64,000 nt of DNA from Flavobacteriales bacterium UBA972 (lineage in GTDB: Bacteria; Bacteroidota; Bacteroidia; Flavobacteriales; Schleiferiaceae). Below the pieces are notes generated by a model, which saw nothing but the letters and a program-made list of their open reading frames with translations, was not told the DNA's origin and made no database searches. Shown one piece after another: positions 44,624 to 53,582 of the stretch. Within the stretch, counting starts at the first letter, position 1, and each line of letters opens with the position of its first letter. The stretch lies in contig DBBY01000042.1 in assembly GCA_002292855.1 (NCBI GenBank), positions 1 through 64,000 of the forward strand, given 5' to 3'. A program made the position numbers and the translations under genes.

Positions 44624-46096
44624 TTAGTAGGCTCGTGCAAAAAGTACCCGCTGGATCGATGGCGCTCCCGTAAGGACGCAGGCGCCGTCTTCGAGCGGAT
44701 TATCAATGGGAATACAGCGTATGGTCGCCTTAGTACGTTCTTTAATGCGCTCTTCGGTCTCTGGAGTACCGTCCCAATGGGCCATCACAAAGCCACCCGC
44801 TTCGATGGCCGCCTCAAACTCAGCCCAGGTATCCACTCGATGCATGCTCGCCGCCAAGCGGGCCGAGGCGCGGTCCAAAAGAGCCTGCTGAATTTCTTCG
44901 AGGCGCGCGGGAATAGAATCCGCAAGTCCTTCAATAGCAACGGATTCCTTAGTCAAGGTGTCTCTTCGGGCCAGCTCCACCACCCCGTTCTCCAGGTCGC
45001 GCGGACCAATACCCATGCGCAAGGGGACCCCCTTTAGCTCGTACTCGTTAAACTTCCAACCGGGCTTGTAGCTGTCTCGGTCGTCGTACTTCACGCGGAC
45101 TCCTTTGGCGCGCAAGTCCGCAACCAACTTCTTTGCAACCAATGAAATGGCCTGCAATTCGTCTTCGCCGCGGTAAATCGGAACAATCACCACCTGAATG
45201 GGTGCCAGCTTGGGGGGCAAGACGAGTCCGCTGTCGTCGGAATGCGTCATGACCAAGGCGCCCATCAAACGCGTAGAAACGCCCCAAGACGTGGCCCAAA
45301 CGTGCTTCACCTGGCCGTCGCGGTCCTGAAACTTGACGTCAAAAGCCTTCGCAAAATTCTGGCCCAAAAAATGACTGGTTCCGGCCTGAAGGGCCTTGCC
45401 GTCTTGCATTAAAGCCTCAATGCAGTAGGTCTCCAGGGCTCCGGCAAATCGCTCGTTGGCCGTTTTGGTGCCTTTTACCACAGGAATCGCCAGAACGGTC
45501 TCGGCAAACTCCGCATACACTTCAAGCATTTGTTCTGCCTCTGCGATAGCCTCCTCTCGGGTGGCGTGGGCCGTGTGCCCTTCTTGCCAAAGAAATTCGG
45601 TAGTCCGCAAAAAGAGCCGAGTACGCAATTCCCAGCGGACTACGTTCGCCCATTGGTTCACTAAAATCGGCAGGTCGCGGTAGCTCTTGACCCAGCCGCG
45701 GTAGGTGTCCCAAATAATGGTCTCCGAGGTGGGGCGCACGATGAGCTCTTCCTCGAGCTTGGCGTCTTCGTCCACAATGATTCCCTTGCCGTCGGGTGAG
45801 TTTTTGAGCCGGTAGTGGGTTACGACGGCGCATTCCTTAGCAAAACCGTCTACGTGCGCTGCCTCTTTGCTGAAGTAGCTTTTGGGAATAAAAAGCGGGA
45901 AGTAGGCATTTTCGTGGCCCGTCTCCTTGAACCGTCGGTCGAGTTCCGCCTGCATGCCCTCCCAAATGGCGTAGCCGTGGGGCTTGATGACCATGCAGCC
46001 GCGCACGCCAGAATTCTCGGCGAGATCCGCCTGAATAATGAGCTCGTTGTACCATTTGCTGTAGTCGACTTCGCGAGGCGTGAGATTCTTCGCCAT
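44624..46096 (-). CDS. proS: Prolyl-tRNA synthetase, archaeal/eukaryal type
   Basis: A 490-residue class II synthetase that charges tRNA-Pro. The short form without the bacterial editing insertion is the type 3 (archaeal/eukaryal) class. Motif 1 lies around [17 protein letters not shown], motif 2 around [10 protein letters not shown] and [14 protein letters not shown], motif 3 near [14 protein letters not shown]. The HGxxH-like C-terminal anticodon domain follows. ATG 46096 starts [16 protein letters not shown]; the open frame to 46588 upstream is the antisense of a lipoprotein gene. A TACTTTTG element lies 39 bases upstream. Confidence 0.95.
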   Translation of the reverse strand: MAKNLTPREVDYSKWYNELIIQADLAENSGVRGCMVIKPHGYAIWEGMQAELDRRFKETGHENAYFPLFIPKSYFSKEAAHVDGFAKECAVVTHYRLKNSPDGKGIIVDEDAKLEEELIVRPTSETIIWDTYRGWVKSYRDLPILVNQWANVVRWELRTRLFLRTTEFLWQEGHTAHATREEAIAEAEQMLEVYAEFAETVLAIPVVKGTKTANERFAGALETYCIEALMQDGKALQAGTSHFLGQNFAKAFDVKFQDRDGQVKHVWATSWGVSTRLMGALVMTHSDDSGLVLPPKLAPIQVVIVPIYRGEDELQAISLVAKKLVADLRAKGVRVKYDDRDSYKPGWKFNEYELKGVPLRMGIGPRDLENGVVELARRDTLTKESVAIEGLADSIPARLEEIQQALLDRASARLAASMHRVDTWAEFEAAIEAGGFVMAHWDGTPETEERIKERTKATIRCIPIDNPLEDGACVLTGAPSIQRVLFARAY

Positions 46097-46135
46097 TATT
46101 TGGTATAAAAATTGGTTCTTTGACTTACTGAACCT

Positions 46136-46143
46136 CAAAAGTA
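46136..46143 (-). promoter_or_regulatory. -7 element TACTTTTG for proS
   Basis: Exact TAnnTTTG on the minus strand, 39 bases before the proS ATG, in the short gap to the divergent lipoprotein gene. It predicts a real leader of about 33 bases, unlike most genes here. Confidence 0.5.
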
Positions 46144-46149
46144 CGTCCA

Positions 46150-47178
46150 ATGCGCTCCTACCTAATCCTCCTTCCTCTTGCTGCCCTGCTGACTGCCTGC
46201 GGCAGCCAAGGCACCTACCGCGATTTTGACGGAAGCTACTCCTGGACCAACACCCAGGCATACCGCGAAGGCTATCAGTCTGGATTTGACCGAGGCTACC
46301 AAGAAGGAATCGAGGACCAAGACCTAGACGACCGCGGCGCCGAATCCAGAAATCGAGCCGGGCGTACACGGACCATAGTCCGATATGTTTACTACCCCAC
46401 CTACTACCAAAACTGGAGCCAACCCTGGATGCATCCCTATGGCTATGGGGGTGGATGGAACCAAGGCAACCCATGGAACCGCAGAAACCGCTGGAATGAC
46501 CACTGGAACTACCCCTGGGGCTACGGAGGAGGAACCTACTGGAACGATCCCTGGGCCTTTGGCGGTGGCAACTACTGGAACGATCCATGGGGCTGGAACA
46601 GTCCTTGGGGCAACGGCGGATACTACTATGGTTACGGGGGCTATGGTGGCTACGGCTGTTTTGGCTGCTTCGGCGACTACAACCGATGGAACAATCAAGG
46701 CTGGGGCGGAACCCAGCCTGGCGGCGGTGGCTCGGGTGGAGGTACTGCCGAACCTACCCCCGACGACGGAATACGGCGCCAGCAAATTCAATCGGGAGCA
46801 GTGCCCTACCGACGTCCGGTTGTAGTAAATAACCCTGGAGGCGGGCGTCTTGAAACCACCCCAACACTTGAAGTTCGGGAGACTCGTGAAGGATCCTCAA
46901 TCGTCGAACGACCAATTCAACGCCCGGGAAGCATTGCAGAACCCCAGCAGAGCCGGAGCGGCGCGCAAACTCGGCCAGCAACGAGCGCTCCACAAAGCAC
47001 AACCCAGCCGGTTCCGCAGCGAGAAGTTCGGCCGGCCTCTGCCCCGGAGCGAAGGCCAGCAACCAATACGACGAGCCCTAGCCGGTCCGGAGGCTCTGCA
47101 CCCTCTGTGCAGCAGCCGCAGCGTCAACCGAGCAGCAGCCCACAGCGGAGCAGCCCAAGCACTCGACGACCCCTGTAG
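46150..47178 (+). CDS. Low-complexity surface lipoprotein (Trp/Asn/Gly/Tyr-rich)
   Basis: A 342-residue lipoprotein with lipobox LTAC (Cys17). After a short Tyr-rich helix come residues 85-200 made of Trp, Asn, Gly, Tyr and Pro, with the unit YWNDPW repeated twice and related WN-W blocks. The last 130 residues are a Pro/Ser/Gln/Arg-rich tail. Such composition suggests an extended, possibly carbohydrate- or surface-binding coat protein; no family is recognised. It ends two bases before the barrel gene, so the two probably share an mRNA and may interact at the outer membrane. Confidence 0.8.
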   Translation: MRSYLILLPLAALLTACGSQGTYRDFDGSYSWTNTQAYREGYQSGFDRGYQEGIEDQDLDDRGAESRNRAGRTRTIVRYVYYPTYYQNWSQPWMHPYGYGGGWNQGNPWNRRNRWNDHWNYPWGYGGGTYWNDPWAFGGGNYWNDPWGWNSPWGNGGYYYGYGGYGGYGCFGCFGDYNRWNNQGWGGTQPGGGGSGGGTAEPTPDDGIRRQQIQSGAVPYRRPVVVNNPGGGRLETTPTLEVRETREGSSIVERPIQRPGSIAEPQQSRSGAQTRPATSAPQSTTQPVPQREVRPASAPERRPATNTTSPSRSGGSAPSVQQPQRQPSSSPQRSSPSTRRPL

Positions 47179-47180
47179 CC

Positions 47181-48575
47181 ATGAACCGCAACCCGTATTT
47201 AGTTCTGATTGCTTTAAGCATCGGACTTGCATCCGCCCATGCTCAAAGCACCATGAGCGCCGTGTGGATGCAACGCAACCAGCTCTTTGGCACCGCCCGA
47301 TACAACGGTTCTGCCGGTGCACTCGCGGCCTTAGGGGGCGACGGCACGTCGAGTCTTGAAAATCCGGCCCTGATGAATTCGAGCAGCTTTGGCGGAATGG
47401 AATTGAGCGGCTACTTTCGGTCGGACCGAGCGGACTTGAATAGCCAAGGAGCGGGAATTGGCCAAGCCTACATCGTAGGTTCATGGCGTCACAACAGCAA
47501 AGCTCGATTTTCACTAGGTCTAGCTCACCAGCAGCAAGGTTGGTTCCCCAACTACTGGATTCAGTCCGAAACGAACCCACAGGAGTCCGCTGTTTCTGCC
47601 TGGATAACAGAGTCCAATGGACTCAGCCCAGACCAACTTCTAAGCAGCGGACTCTACGACGCCTATGCAGCCTACATGGGCTACCTAACCAACGTAGGAG
47701 CAGGCAATCAGTACAGCGCCGACGCAGAGGGCCTGCCCACCTACCGCCAGCAGCGCTTTGTGCGTGAGTATTCAAGTTCGTCGTGGTCGGTTCCGATTGC
47801 AATCAAAACGTCAAAGATTTCGGTAGGCCTTAGGATAGAGAGCCGCACCGGGCGCGCGCAGGAACGGCTTATTTTGACCGAATCGGGATTCAGCCCCATT
47901 GGCTTGACCAAGGCCTACGAAAAAACCGTGGTTGACAGCAGCAACTGGAGCCTGTGGTCCTTGAAGCTTGGAATTGCCTTTCAAGCCACTAAGAATTTGC
48001 GAATAAGCGCAGCTCTGCAGCCCGCGACCACCACCGAAGTGGACTGGGATTACCGGAACCGAGTAAGCCCAGAAGCCAACGATCCCGCGGTTACTCTGAC
48101 GTCGTTTGAGCTCTTCGACAAGCAAAAATTCAGATACCAACTGCCCGTTCAAATGCAACTCGGCGTTGCTAGAACCTTTGGAACCAAGGCTGCGCTGACC
48201 GGGGTTTGGATTTACCATGGTGCCGTGAATGCACTGATCAGCAGCCCCCTCTCCTACTACGACATTGGCCGGTCTATGGCCGATGAACTTCGAACCCACC
48301 ATCAGTTTAGACTCGGTGGCGAGTACCGCCTGACCGAAGAATGGACGGCTCGGTCCGGATTTCAGTGGTCGGGATCGGCCACGATCTTCTCAGACCACAG
48401 CGCGCAACGCATGCTTGGGTTGGGAATCGGATACCAAGAGCTTGATTACGCGCTAGACCTGGCCTACAACCTGGTTCAAAGCAGTGGAAGCATCAACCCG
48501 GCCGGCTGCGTAGGGGATTGGATTCTGCCCACGCTGCACCAGCGAATTACGGGCACCTACCGGGCTCGATTCTAG
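47181..48575 (+). CDS. OmpP1/FadL-like outer-membrane protein
   Basis: A 464-residue outer-membrane barrel with a signal peptide ending ASAHAQ. The N-terminal block RYNGSAGALAALGGDGTSSLENPAL is typical of the FadL/TodX/OmpP1 group in Bacteroidota, and the C-terminal strand ends in aromatic ARF. Such proteins import hydrophobic substrates, or in the PorV branch act in type IX secretion; which applies here is open. It lies next to proS, as in other Flavobacteriia, and follows the lipoprotein gene by two bases. Confidence 0.82.
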   Translation: MNRNPYLVLIALSIGLASAHAQSTMSAVWMQRNQLFGTARYNGSAGALAALGGDGTSSLENPALMNSSSFGGMELSGYFRSDRADLNSQGAGIGQAYIVGSWRHNSKARFSLGLAHQQQGWFPNYWIQSETNPQESAVSAWITESNGLSPDQLLSSGLYDAYAAYMGYLTNVGAGNQYSADAEGLPTYRQQRFVREYSSSSWSVPIAIKTSKISVGLRIESRTGRAQERLILTESGFSPIGLTKAYEKTVVDSSNWSLWSLKLGIAFQATKNLRISAALQPATTTEVDWDYRNRVSPEANDPAVTLTSFELFDKQKFRYQLPVQMQLGVARTFGTKAALTGVWIYHGAVNALISSPLSYYDIGRSMADELRTHHQFRLGGEYRLTEEWTARSGFQWSGSATIFSDHSAQRMLGLGIGYQELDYALDLAYNLVQSSGSINPAGCVGDWILPTLHQRITGTYRARF

Positions 48576-48578
48576 GTC

Positions 48579-48600
48579 GGTGCAGCCAGGGGCTGCAACC
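48579..48600 (+). other. Hairpin between barrel gene and Asp-box gene
   Basis: GCAGCC (48582-48587) pairs with GGCTGC (48591-48596), and the flanking GGT/ACC extend the stem with one bulged A. No T-run follows. It may be a weak terminator or an mRNA stabiliser. Confidence 0.4.
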
Positions 48601-48617
48601 TGATGTATTTTAGGGCT

Positions 48618-51600
48618 ATGAAACACCTTATTTGGATGGCAGCTCTGCTTGCCCTTCCCGCATCGCTTGAAGCCCAAAAACTTGACGCTCTGGCCTTTCG
48701 TGCCGTCGGACCCGCCCTCACAAGCGGCCGTGTAGCAGACCTCGCAATCAACCCCCTTAACCCCGACGAATGGTACGTCGCTGCTGCCTCAGGTGGTGTT
48801 TGGAAGACTGCCAACCACGGACTGACTTTTGAACCCCTTTTTGACGACCAAGGCTCCTACTCGATCGGATGCATCACCTTGGACCCGAGCAACTCCCACA
48901 CGGTATGGGTTGGCACGGGCGAGAACAACAACCAGCGTTCGGTAGCCTACGGAGACGGGGTCTACAAATCGACCGACGGCGGCTCGAGCTGGACCAACGT
49001 CGGGCTTAAGGCCTCAGAGCACATCGGAATGATTGCCGTGCATCCCAAAAACTCCAACATCGTTTGGGTCGCGGCCTACGGCCCCCTTTGGAGCAGCGGC
49101 GGCGAGCGCGGAATCTACAAAACCACCGATGGGGGAACGACCTGGAGGAGGGTGCTGAACGTGTCGGAGCACACGGGATTCAACGAAGTGCACTTGGATC
49201 CGCGCAACCCGAATATTTTGTTTGCTACGGCCCACCAGCGCCGCAGGCACGTTCATACCTACGTTTCAGGCGGACCCGAATCCGGCCTATGGAAGTCTGA
49301 AGACGGCGGCGAAACCTGGTCAGAGGTCAAGAATGGCATTCCCAATGGCGACAAGGGGCGGCTGAGCTTGGCTATTTCGCCGGTGAACCCTGACCTGCAC
49401 TACCTGATGGTCGAGGGCCATGGAACCTACCGAAGCACGAACCGCGGCGCATCCTACAGCAAGCGCAGCGACCACGCTACCTCAGGCAACTACTACGTGG
49501 AGCTAATCGCGTCGCGAAGCGATGCCAACACTCTGTACAGTATGGACACCTACGTGCAATGGTCCGAAGACGGCGGAGCTACGTTCAAGAGCCTTGGCGA
49601 AAAGAACAAGCACGTCGACAACCATGCCTTTTGGCAAAACCCTTCGAATCCCAAGCACTTGATACTGGGCTGCGACGGGGGTATTTATGAGACCTGGGAC
49701 CACGGCCAAGCCTGGCACTACAAGGAGAACCTGCCGATTACGCAGTTTTACCGGGTTTCGGTGGACAATGCCGAGCCATTTTATGGAATTTATGGCGGAA
49801 CTCAGGATAACTTCTCGCTGGGAGGTCCGAGCCGCACCATCAACGACCGAGGAATTGTGAACAGCGACTGGTACGTGACCCAAACCGGAGACGGCTTTGA
49901 ATCGCAAATTGATCCCAGCGACCCCAACATCGTCTACGCCCAAGCGCAGTATGGCGGACTTCAGCGCTTCGACAAAAAGTCCGGCGAGGGCGTGCCCATC
50001 AAACCGATAGAACCATTGGGCGGCAAGGCCTGGCGGTGGAACTGGGATGCTCCCCTTTTAATTAGTCCGCACGATTCAAAAACCCTCTATTTTGCGGCCA
50101 ACGTGGTGTTTAAGAGCGTGAATCGCGGCAACAGCTGGACGCCTATTTCGGGAGATTTGTCGCGGCAACTGGACCGGCACCTGCTCCCGGTCATGGGCAA
50201 AATTCAAGGACTCGATGCCATTGCCTACAAACAGAGTACCTCCATGTACGGCACCATTACCGCACTGCACGAGTCGCCCAAGGTCAAGGGCTTGCTCGCG
50301 GTGGGAACCGACGACGGCTTAATTCATGTTTCGAGCGACGCCGGCGCAAATTGGATCAAGCTCGACAAGCTTCCGGGGATTCCGGATTTGACCTTTGTCA
50401 ATGATGTCAAGTGGTCGCAGCATTCTGCCGACGTGCTTTATGCGGTGTTCAACAACCACAAAAACGGAGACTTTAAGCCCTACCTAATGGTCAGCAAAAA
50501 CCGAGGCAAAACATGGGAAGCACTGAGTGCGGGACTACCGCAGCGAGGCTCAACCTACGTAATTGCCGAGGACCACAAAGACGGAAGCCTGCTCTTTGTG
50601 GGAACGGAGTTTGGTGTTTTTACCAGCACCGACGGCGGCCTCACCTGGACGGAACTCAAGAAGGGACTGCCTACCGTTGCCGTGCGCGACATCGCCATTC
50701 AGCAGCGCGAAGACGACCTGGTGCTGGCCACTTTTGGCCGTGGTTTTTATGTTTTAGACGACTACAGCCCCTTGCGCGAGATTAAAAACGACATCAAAAA
50801 GAATGAGGCCATTGTACTCCCAATCAAGCCTGTCGTGCTCTTCCACGAGGCCTCTCCTCTGGGCTACGGCGGTGCCGGATTTTTGGGCGCGGGCTACTAC
50901 ATGGCCGACAATCCCAAGGTTGGAGCCACTTTTACCTACTGGGTTAAGAACGCACCCAAAACCCTGAAGGAGCAGCGCGAGGAACTGGAGAAGAAAAATT
51001 CCGCATCCGTTTACCCTAGCAAAGAGGCGATTCGGGCGGAGGCTGAGGAGGCCAAGCCCCATTTATCGCTGGTAATTCGTTCCAGCGAAGGCAAGGTGGT
51101 TCGGATTCTTCAGGCCAAGTACGTCAATGGACTAAAGCGCAGTACTTGGGACGGCAAATTGGCTCGCTCTGCCTCGCCAGACAAGGGCTCCTACCTCGCG
51201 CCAGCGGGCAGCTACAGCCTGCAGCTAGTGGGAGTTCAAGGAACCAAGATTGACACCCTTACCAAGCCCCTCGGTTTTAAAGTATCGCACTTGAGCAACC
51301 TAAGCCTTCCTGCCGAAAAGTCTGCCGATTTGGTTCTACTCCAAAACCAGCTCGATGCCTTGCAGCAGCGCATGGATTTGGTTTTGCGGCAAATGGACGA
51401 GGTTGAAACGCGCTTAGACCGCATTGAAAAGCAGGTTGACTATGGCGTGAACAGCCCCGCAAACCTGCTCGGCGAGGTGGCCAAGGTCCGCGCAGAATGG
51501 CGGTCGCTGAGCTTGATACTCGACGGGGATGAATTAATTGCCAGCAAGGAATTTGAAACCATGCCTGGCCTTCGCGACCGACTGAGCTCTGCGTTATGGG

Positions 51601-51725
51601 GAAGCTACTCGATGCGGTCGGATCCTACGCAGTCCATGAAGGACCAGCGCCGAGTGGTGGCCGAGCAACTTACCGAACTTGAGAAGCAGCTTCTGAACCT
51701 GCTCGCTCAAAGTTCGAAGTGGTAG
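48618..51725 (+). CDS. Large secreted Asp-box (sortilin/BNR-like) repeat protein
   Basis: A 1035-residue exported protein with signal peptide MKHLIWMAALLALPASLEAQ. About the first 690 residues form beta-propeller repeats with at least eight Asp-box motifs of S-x-D-x-G-x-T-W type, for example STDGGSSW, TTDGGTTW, SEDGGETW and STDGGLTW, as in VPS10/sortilin-like and WD40-YVTN proteins. Next come FnIII/Ig-like strands and a C-terminal coiled coil with repeated heptads (QNQLDALQQRMDLVLRQMDE). Homologues are often annotated as glycosyl hydrolases without evidence. ATG 48618 starts the signal peptide; the ATG at 48603 is less likely. Confidence 0.85.
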   Translation: MKHLIWMAALLALPASLEAQKLDALAFRAVGPALTSGRVADLAINPLNPDEWYVAAASGGVWKTANHGLTFEPLFDDQGSYSIGCITLDPSNSHTVWVGTGENNNQRSVAYGDGVYKSTDGGSSWTNVGLKASEHIGMIAVHPKNSNIVWVAAYGPLWSSGGERGIYKTTDGGTTWRRVLNVSEHTGFNEVHLDPRNPNILFATAHQRRRHVHTYVSGGPESGLWKSEDGGETWSEVKNGIPNGDKGRLSLAISPVNPDLHYLMVEGHGTYRSTNRGASYSKRSDHATSGNYYVELIASRSDANTLYSMDTYVQWSEDGGATFKSLGEKNKHVDNHAFWQNPSNPKHLILGCDGGIYETWDHGQAWHYKENLPITQFYRVSVDNAEPFYGIYGGTQDNFSLGGPSRTINDRGIVNSDWYVTQTGDGFESQIDPSDPNIVYAQAQYGGLQRFDKKSGEGVPIKPIEPLGGKAWRWNWDAPLLISPHDSKTLYFAANVVFKSVNRGNSWTPISGDLSRQLDRHLLPVMGKIQGLDAIAYKQSTSMYGTITALHESPKVKGLLAVGTDDGLIHVSSDAGANWIKLDKLPGIPDLTFVNDVKWSQHSADVLYAVFNNHKNGDFKPYLMVSKNRGKTWEALSAGLPQRGSTYVIAEDHKDGSLLFVGTEFGVFTSTDGGLTWTELKKGLPTVAVRDIAIQQREDDLVLATFGRGFYVLDDYSPLREIKNDIKKNEAIVLPIKPVVLFHEASPLGYGGAGFLGAGYYMADNPKVGATFTYWVKNAPKTLKEQREELEKKNSASVYPSKEAIRAEAEEAKPHLSLVIRSSEGKVVRILQAKYVNGLKRSTWDGKLARSASPDKGSYLAPAGSYSLQLVGVQGTKIDTLTKPLGFKVSHLSNLSLPAEKSADLVLLQNQLDALQQRMDLVLRQMDEVETRLDRIEKQVDYGVNSPANLLGEVAKVRAEWRSLSLILDGDELIASKEFETMPGLRDRLSSALWGSYSMRSDPTQSMKDQRRVVAEQLTELEKQLLNLLAQSSKW

Positions 51726-51746
51726 AGGCTTAAGAGAAAACCAATT

Positions 51747-51779
51747 AAAGGCGGCACCCTCGGGTCTCGCCTTTTTTTT
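51747..51779 (+). terminator. Rho-independent terminator of the Asp-box gene
   Basis: AAAGGCG (51747-51753) pairs with CGCCTTT (51768-51774); an inner ACCC/GGGT stem closes a two-base loop; eight T follow. It lies between convergent genes and mainly serves the plus strand. Confidence 0.88.
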
Positions 51780-51787
51780 GGAGCCAA

Positions 51788-52861
51788 TTAAAAGCGGTAG
51801 ACGAATGCACTGATGTTCATTCCTGCGCCAACACTGCCAAATAGCACGATGTCGCCAGGTTTGATCTCGTGCCCCTGGTACTTTTCACGCAATACAAGGT
51901 CAAGCAGAGTAGGCACGGTAGCCACCGAACTGTTGCCCATATGCTGGATAGACATGGGCATAACCTGGTCGAGGTCCGCAACCATACCATAGAGCTTATA
52001 GAGGCGCTCCCCCACCCCGTGATCGAGTTTTGCGTTGGCCTGATGCATGAAAATTTTCTTGACGTCCTTGAGGTCAACGCCAGCATTATCAAGGGCGGCC
52101 TTCATGGCATCGGGCACGTGGCGAAGGGCAAATTCATAAATTTTGCGTCCCTTCATGCGCAAAAAGCGCTCGTTGCGGTCACCCAGCGGATTCACTGAAG
52201 GCGAGGATCGCAGGTAGTAGGCCTCGTCTTTGGTATGGGTCGCACTTGCGAAGCCGAGAATTCCTGCACCCTGAGCATTCTCGCGAACCTCCAGGCAGGT
52301 GGCGCCAGCGCCGTCCGCAAAAATCATGGAATCGCGATCGTGCACGTCGATGATGCGAGAGAGCGTTTCGGTACCGATTACCAATGCCTTTTTGGCCATC
52401 CCTGCCTGCAAGTATGCGTTGGCAACCAGCACGCCTTGAATCCATCCTGGGCATCCCGCAAGTACATCAAAGGCAACGGTACTGGGGTTGACTATACCAA
52501 GGTTGTGCTTGATCCGCGAGGCAATAGAGGGCAACTGATCAATGCGGCGGGTGCCTAAATCGATGTCTCCGTAATTCTGTCCTACAATAATTATATCAAG
52601 ATCCTCGGGATTCCATCCGGATTGGCGAAGCGCCTTTTGAGCGGCCTCCGTACCTAGGTCTGAGGAATTCTGGTCCGCACGAGCATAACGGCGCTCCACG
52701 ATTTCAGTAATTTGCTGAAACTTTTCAATGACTACCTCGTTGGAGTAGGGAAATGGCTGGCCATTTTCGTCCATGAATTCGCGGTCTAAGAACGCGGAGT
52801 TGGGTATGATTTCTTCAGGGAGGACTGATCCAGTTCCAGCAATTACAACGGCATGATTCAT
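51788..52861 (-). CDS. Ketoacyl-ACP synthase III-family enzyme
   Basis: A 357-residue thiolase-fold enzyme of the FabH/OleA-like group. The triad is readable: Cys137 in LAGCPGW, His273 in MHQAN and Asn310 in HMGNSS. Length and the GCPGW motif differ from housekeeping FabH (about 320 residues, CSGF), so it may condense unusual acyl groups rather than start normal fatty acid synthesis. An exact TACTTTTG ends five bases before the ATG, predicting a leaderless mRNA divergent from folE. Substrate unknown. Confidence 0.87.
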   Translation of the reverse strand: MNHAVVIAGTGSVLPEEIIPNSAFLDREFMDENGQPFPYSNEVVIEKFQQITEIVERRYARADQNSSDLGTEAAQKALRQSGWNPEDLDIIIVGQNYGDIDLGTRRIDQLPSIASRIKHNLGIVNPSTVAFDVLAGCPGWIQGVLVANAYLQAGMAKKALVIGTETLSRIIDVHDRDSMIFADGAGATCLEVRENAQGAGILGFASATHTKDEAYYLRSSPSVNPLGDRNERFLRMKGRKIYEFALRHVPDAMKAALDNAGVDLKDVKKIFMHQANAKLDHGVGERLYKLYGMVADLDQVMPMSIQHMGNSSVATVPTLLDLVLREKYQGHEIKPGDIVLFGSVGAGMNISAFVYRF

Positions 52862-52866
52862 GCGTG

Positions 52867-52874
52867 CAAAAGTA
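52867..52874 (-). promoter_or_regulatory. -7 element TACTTTTG for the KASIII gene
   Basis: Exact TAnnTTTG, five bases before ATG 52861. It stands back to back with the folE promoter inside a 49-base intergenic gap. Confidence 0.65.
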
Positions 52875-52897
52875 CCATTTTCGCCCCAATGCCCCTA

Positions 52898-52905
52898 TAC
52901 CTTTG
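52898..52905 (+). promoter_or_regulatory. -7 element TACCTTTG for folE
   Basis: Exact TAnnTTTG, five bases before ATG 52911. It also excludes the longer open frame from 52860. Confidence 0.65.
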
Positions 52906-52910
52906 TGCCT

Positions 52911-53582
52911 ATGAAATCTCCCGACCACGATCACTTGAGTGCGAGCGTTTCCACCCCGCTTCGCGACGACGCATTTTTGATCAGCGACGACCAAAAAATC
53001 GCCCTTATTGAAGGCCATGTGCGCGGAATTCTCGAAACCCTCGGAATGAACCTCGAGGACGACAGCCTGCGCGGAACCCCGAGGCGCGTGGCAAAAATGT
53101 ACGTTAAAGAGACCTTTGGCGGACTCCACCCCGACCGGGCGCCCGACATGAATACGTTTGAGAACAACTACCATTATGGCGAAATGCTGGTAGAAAAAAA
53201 CATCGTCGTCTACTCTACCTGCGAACACCACCTCATGCCCATCGTGGGCCGCGCCCACATCGCTTACCTGGGCAAAGACCGAGTGATTGGCTTGAGTAAA
53301 ATGAACCGCATCGTCGATTTTTATGCCAAGCGTCCTCAGGTGCAAGAGCGCCTGACCCGCCAAATTGTGGAGTCCCTCATCGAGGCACTCAGCACCCAGG
53401 ATGTAGCCGTACTCATTGATGCCAAGCATCTTTGCGTCAATGCTCGCGGAATTCGCGACGTACACTCAAGCACCATAACGGCAGAGTACCACGGTCGATT
53501 TTTGACCGAAGAAGCCCTGAAAACAGAATTTTTAGCCTACATTCAACTGCAAACCACGTTTGGCGACAGCCCGACCACATGA
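52911..53582 (+). CDS. folE: GTP cyclohydrolase I
   Basis: A 223-residue enzyme that opens GTP to dihydroneopterin triphosphate for folate and pterins. Zinc ligands are visible in STCEHHLMPI near residue 104 and in HLCVNARG near residue 175; LSKMNRIVDFYAKRPQVQERLT is the conserved core. The N-terminal 25 residues are longer than in E. coli. It starts five bases after a TACCTTTG and overlaps cysS (ATGA), so folE leads an operon that seems to continue to pepE. Confidence 0.96.
   Translation: MKSPDHDHLSASVSTPLRDDAFLISDDQKIALIEGHVRGILETLGMNLEDDSLRGTPRRVAKMYVKETFGGLHPDRAPDMNTFENNYHYGEMLVEKNIVVYSTCEHHLMPIVGRAHIAYLGKDRVIGLSKMNRIVDFYAKRPQVQERLTRQIVESLIEALSTQDVAVLIDAKHLCVNARGIRDVHSSTITAEYHGRFLTEEALKTEFLAYIQLQTTFGDSPTT

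Noticed and set aside
46097..46588. N-terminal extension of proS by 164 codons
   Set aside because: The stretch is antisense to the low-complexity lipoprotein, has no ProRS similarity, and includes the proS promoter; the family start is [10 protein letters not shown] at 46096.
46400..46740. CRISPR-like or satellite repeat in the Trp-rich region
   Set aside because: The repeats are irregular, encode repeated amino acids in one frame, and lack equal spacers.
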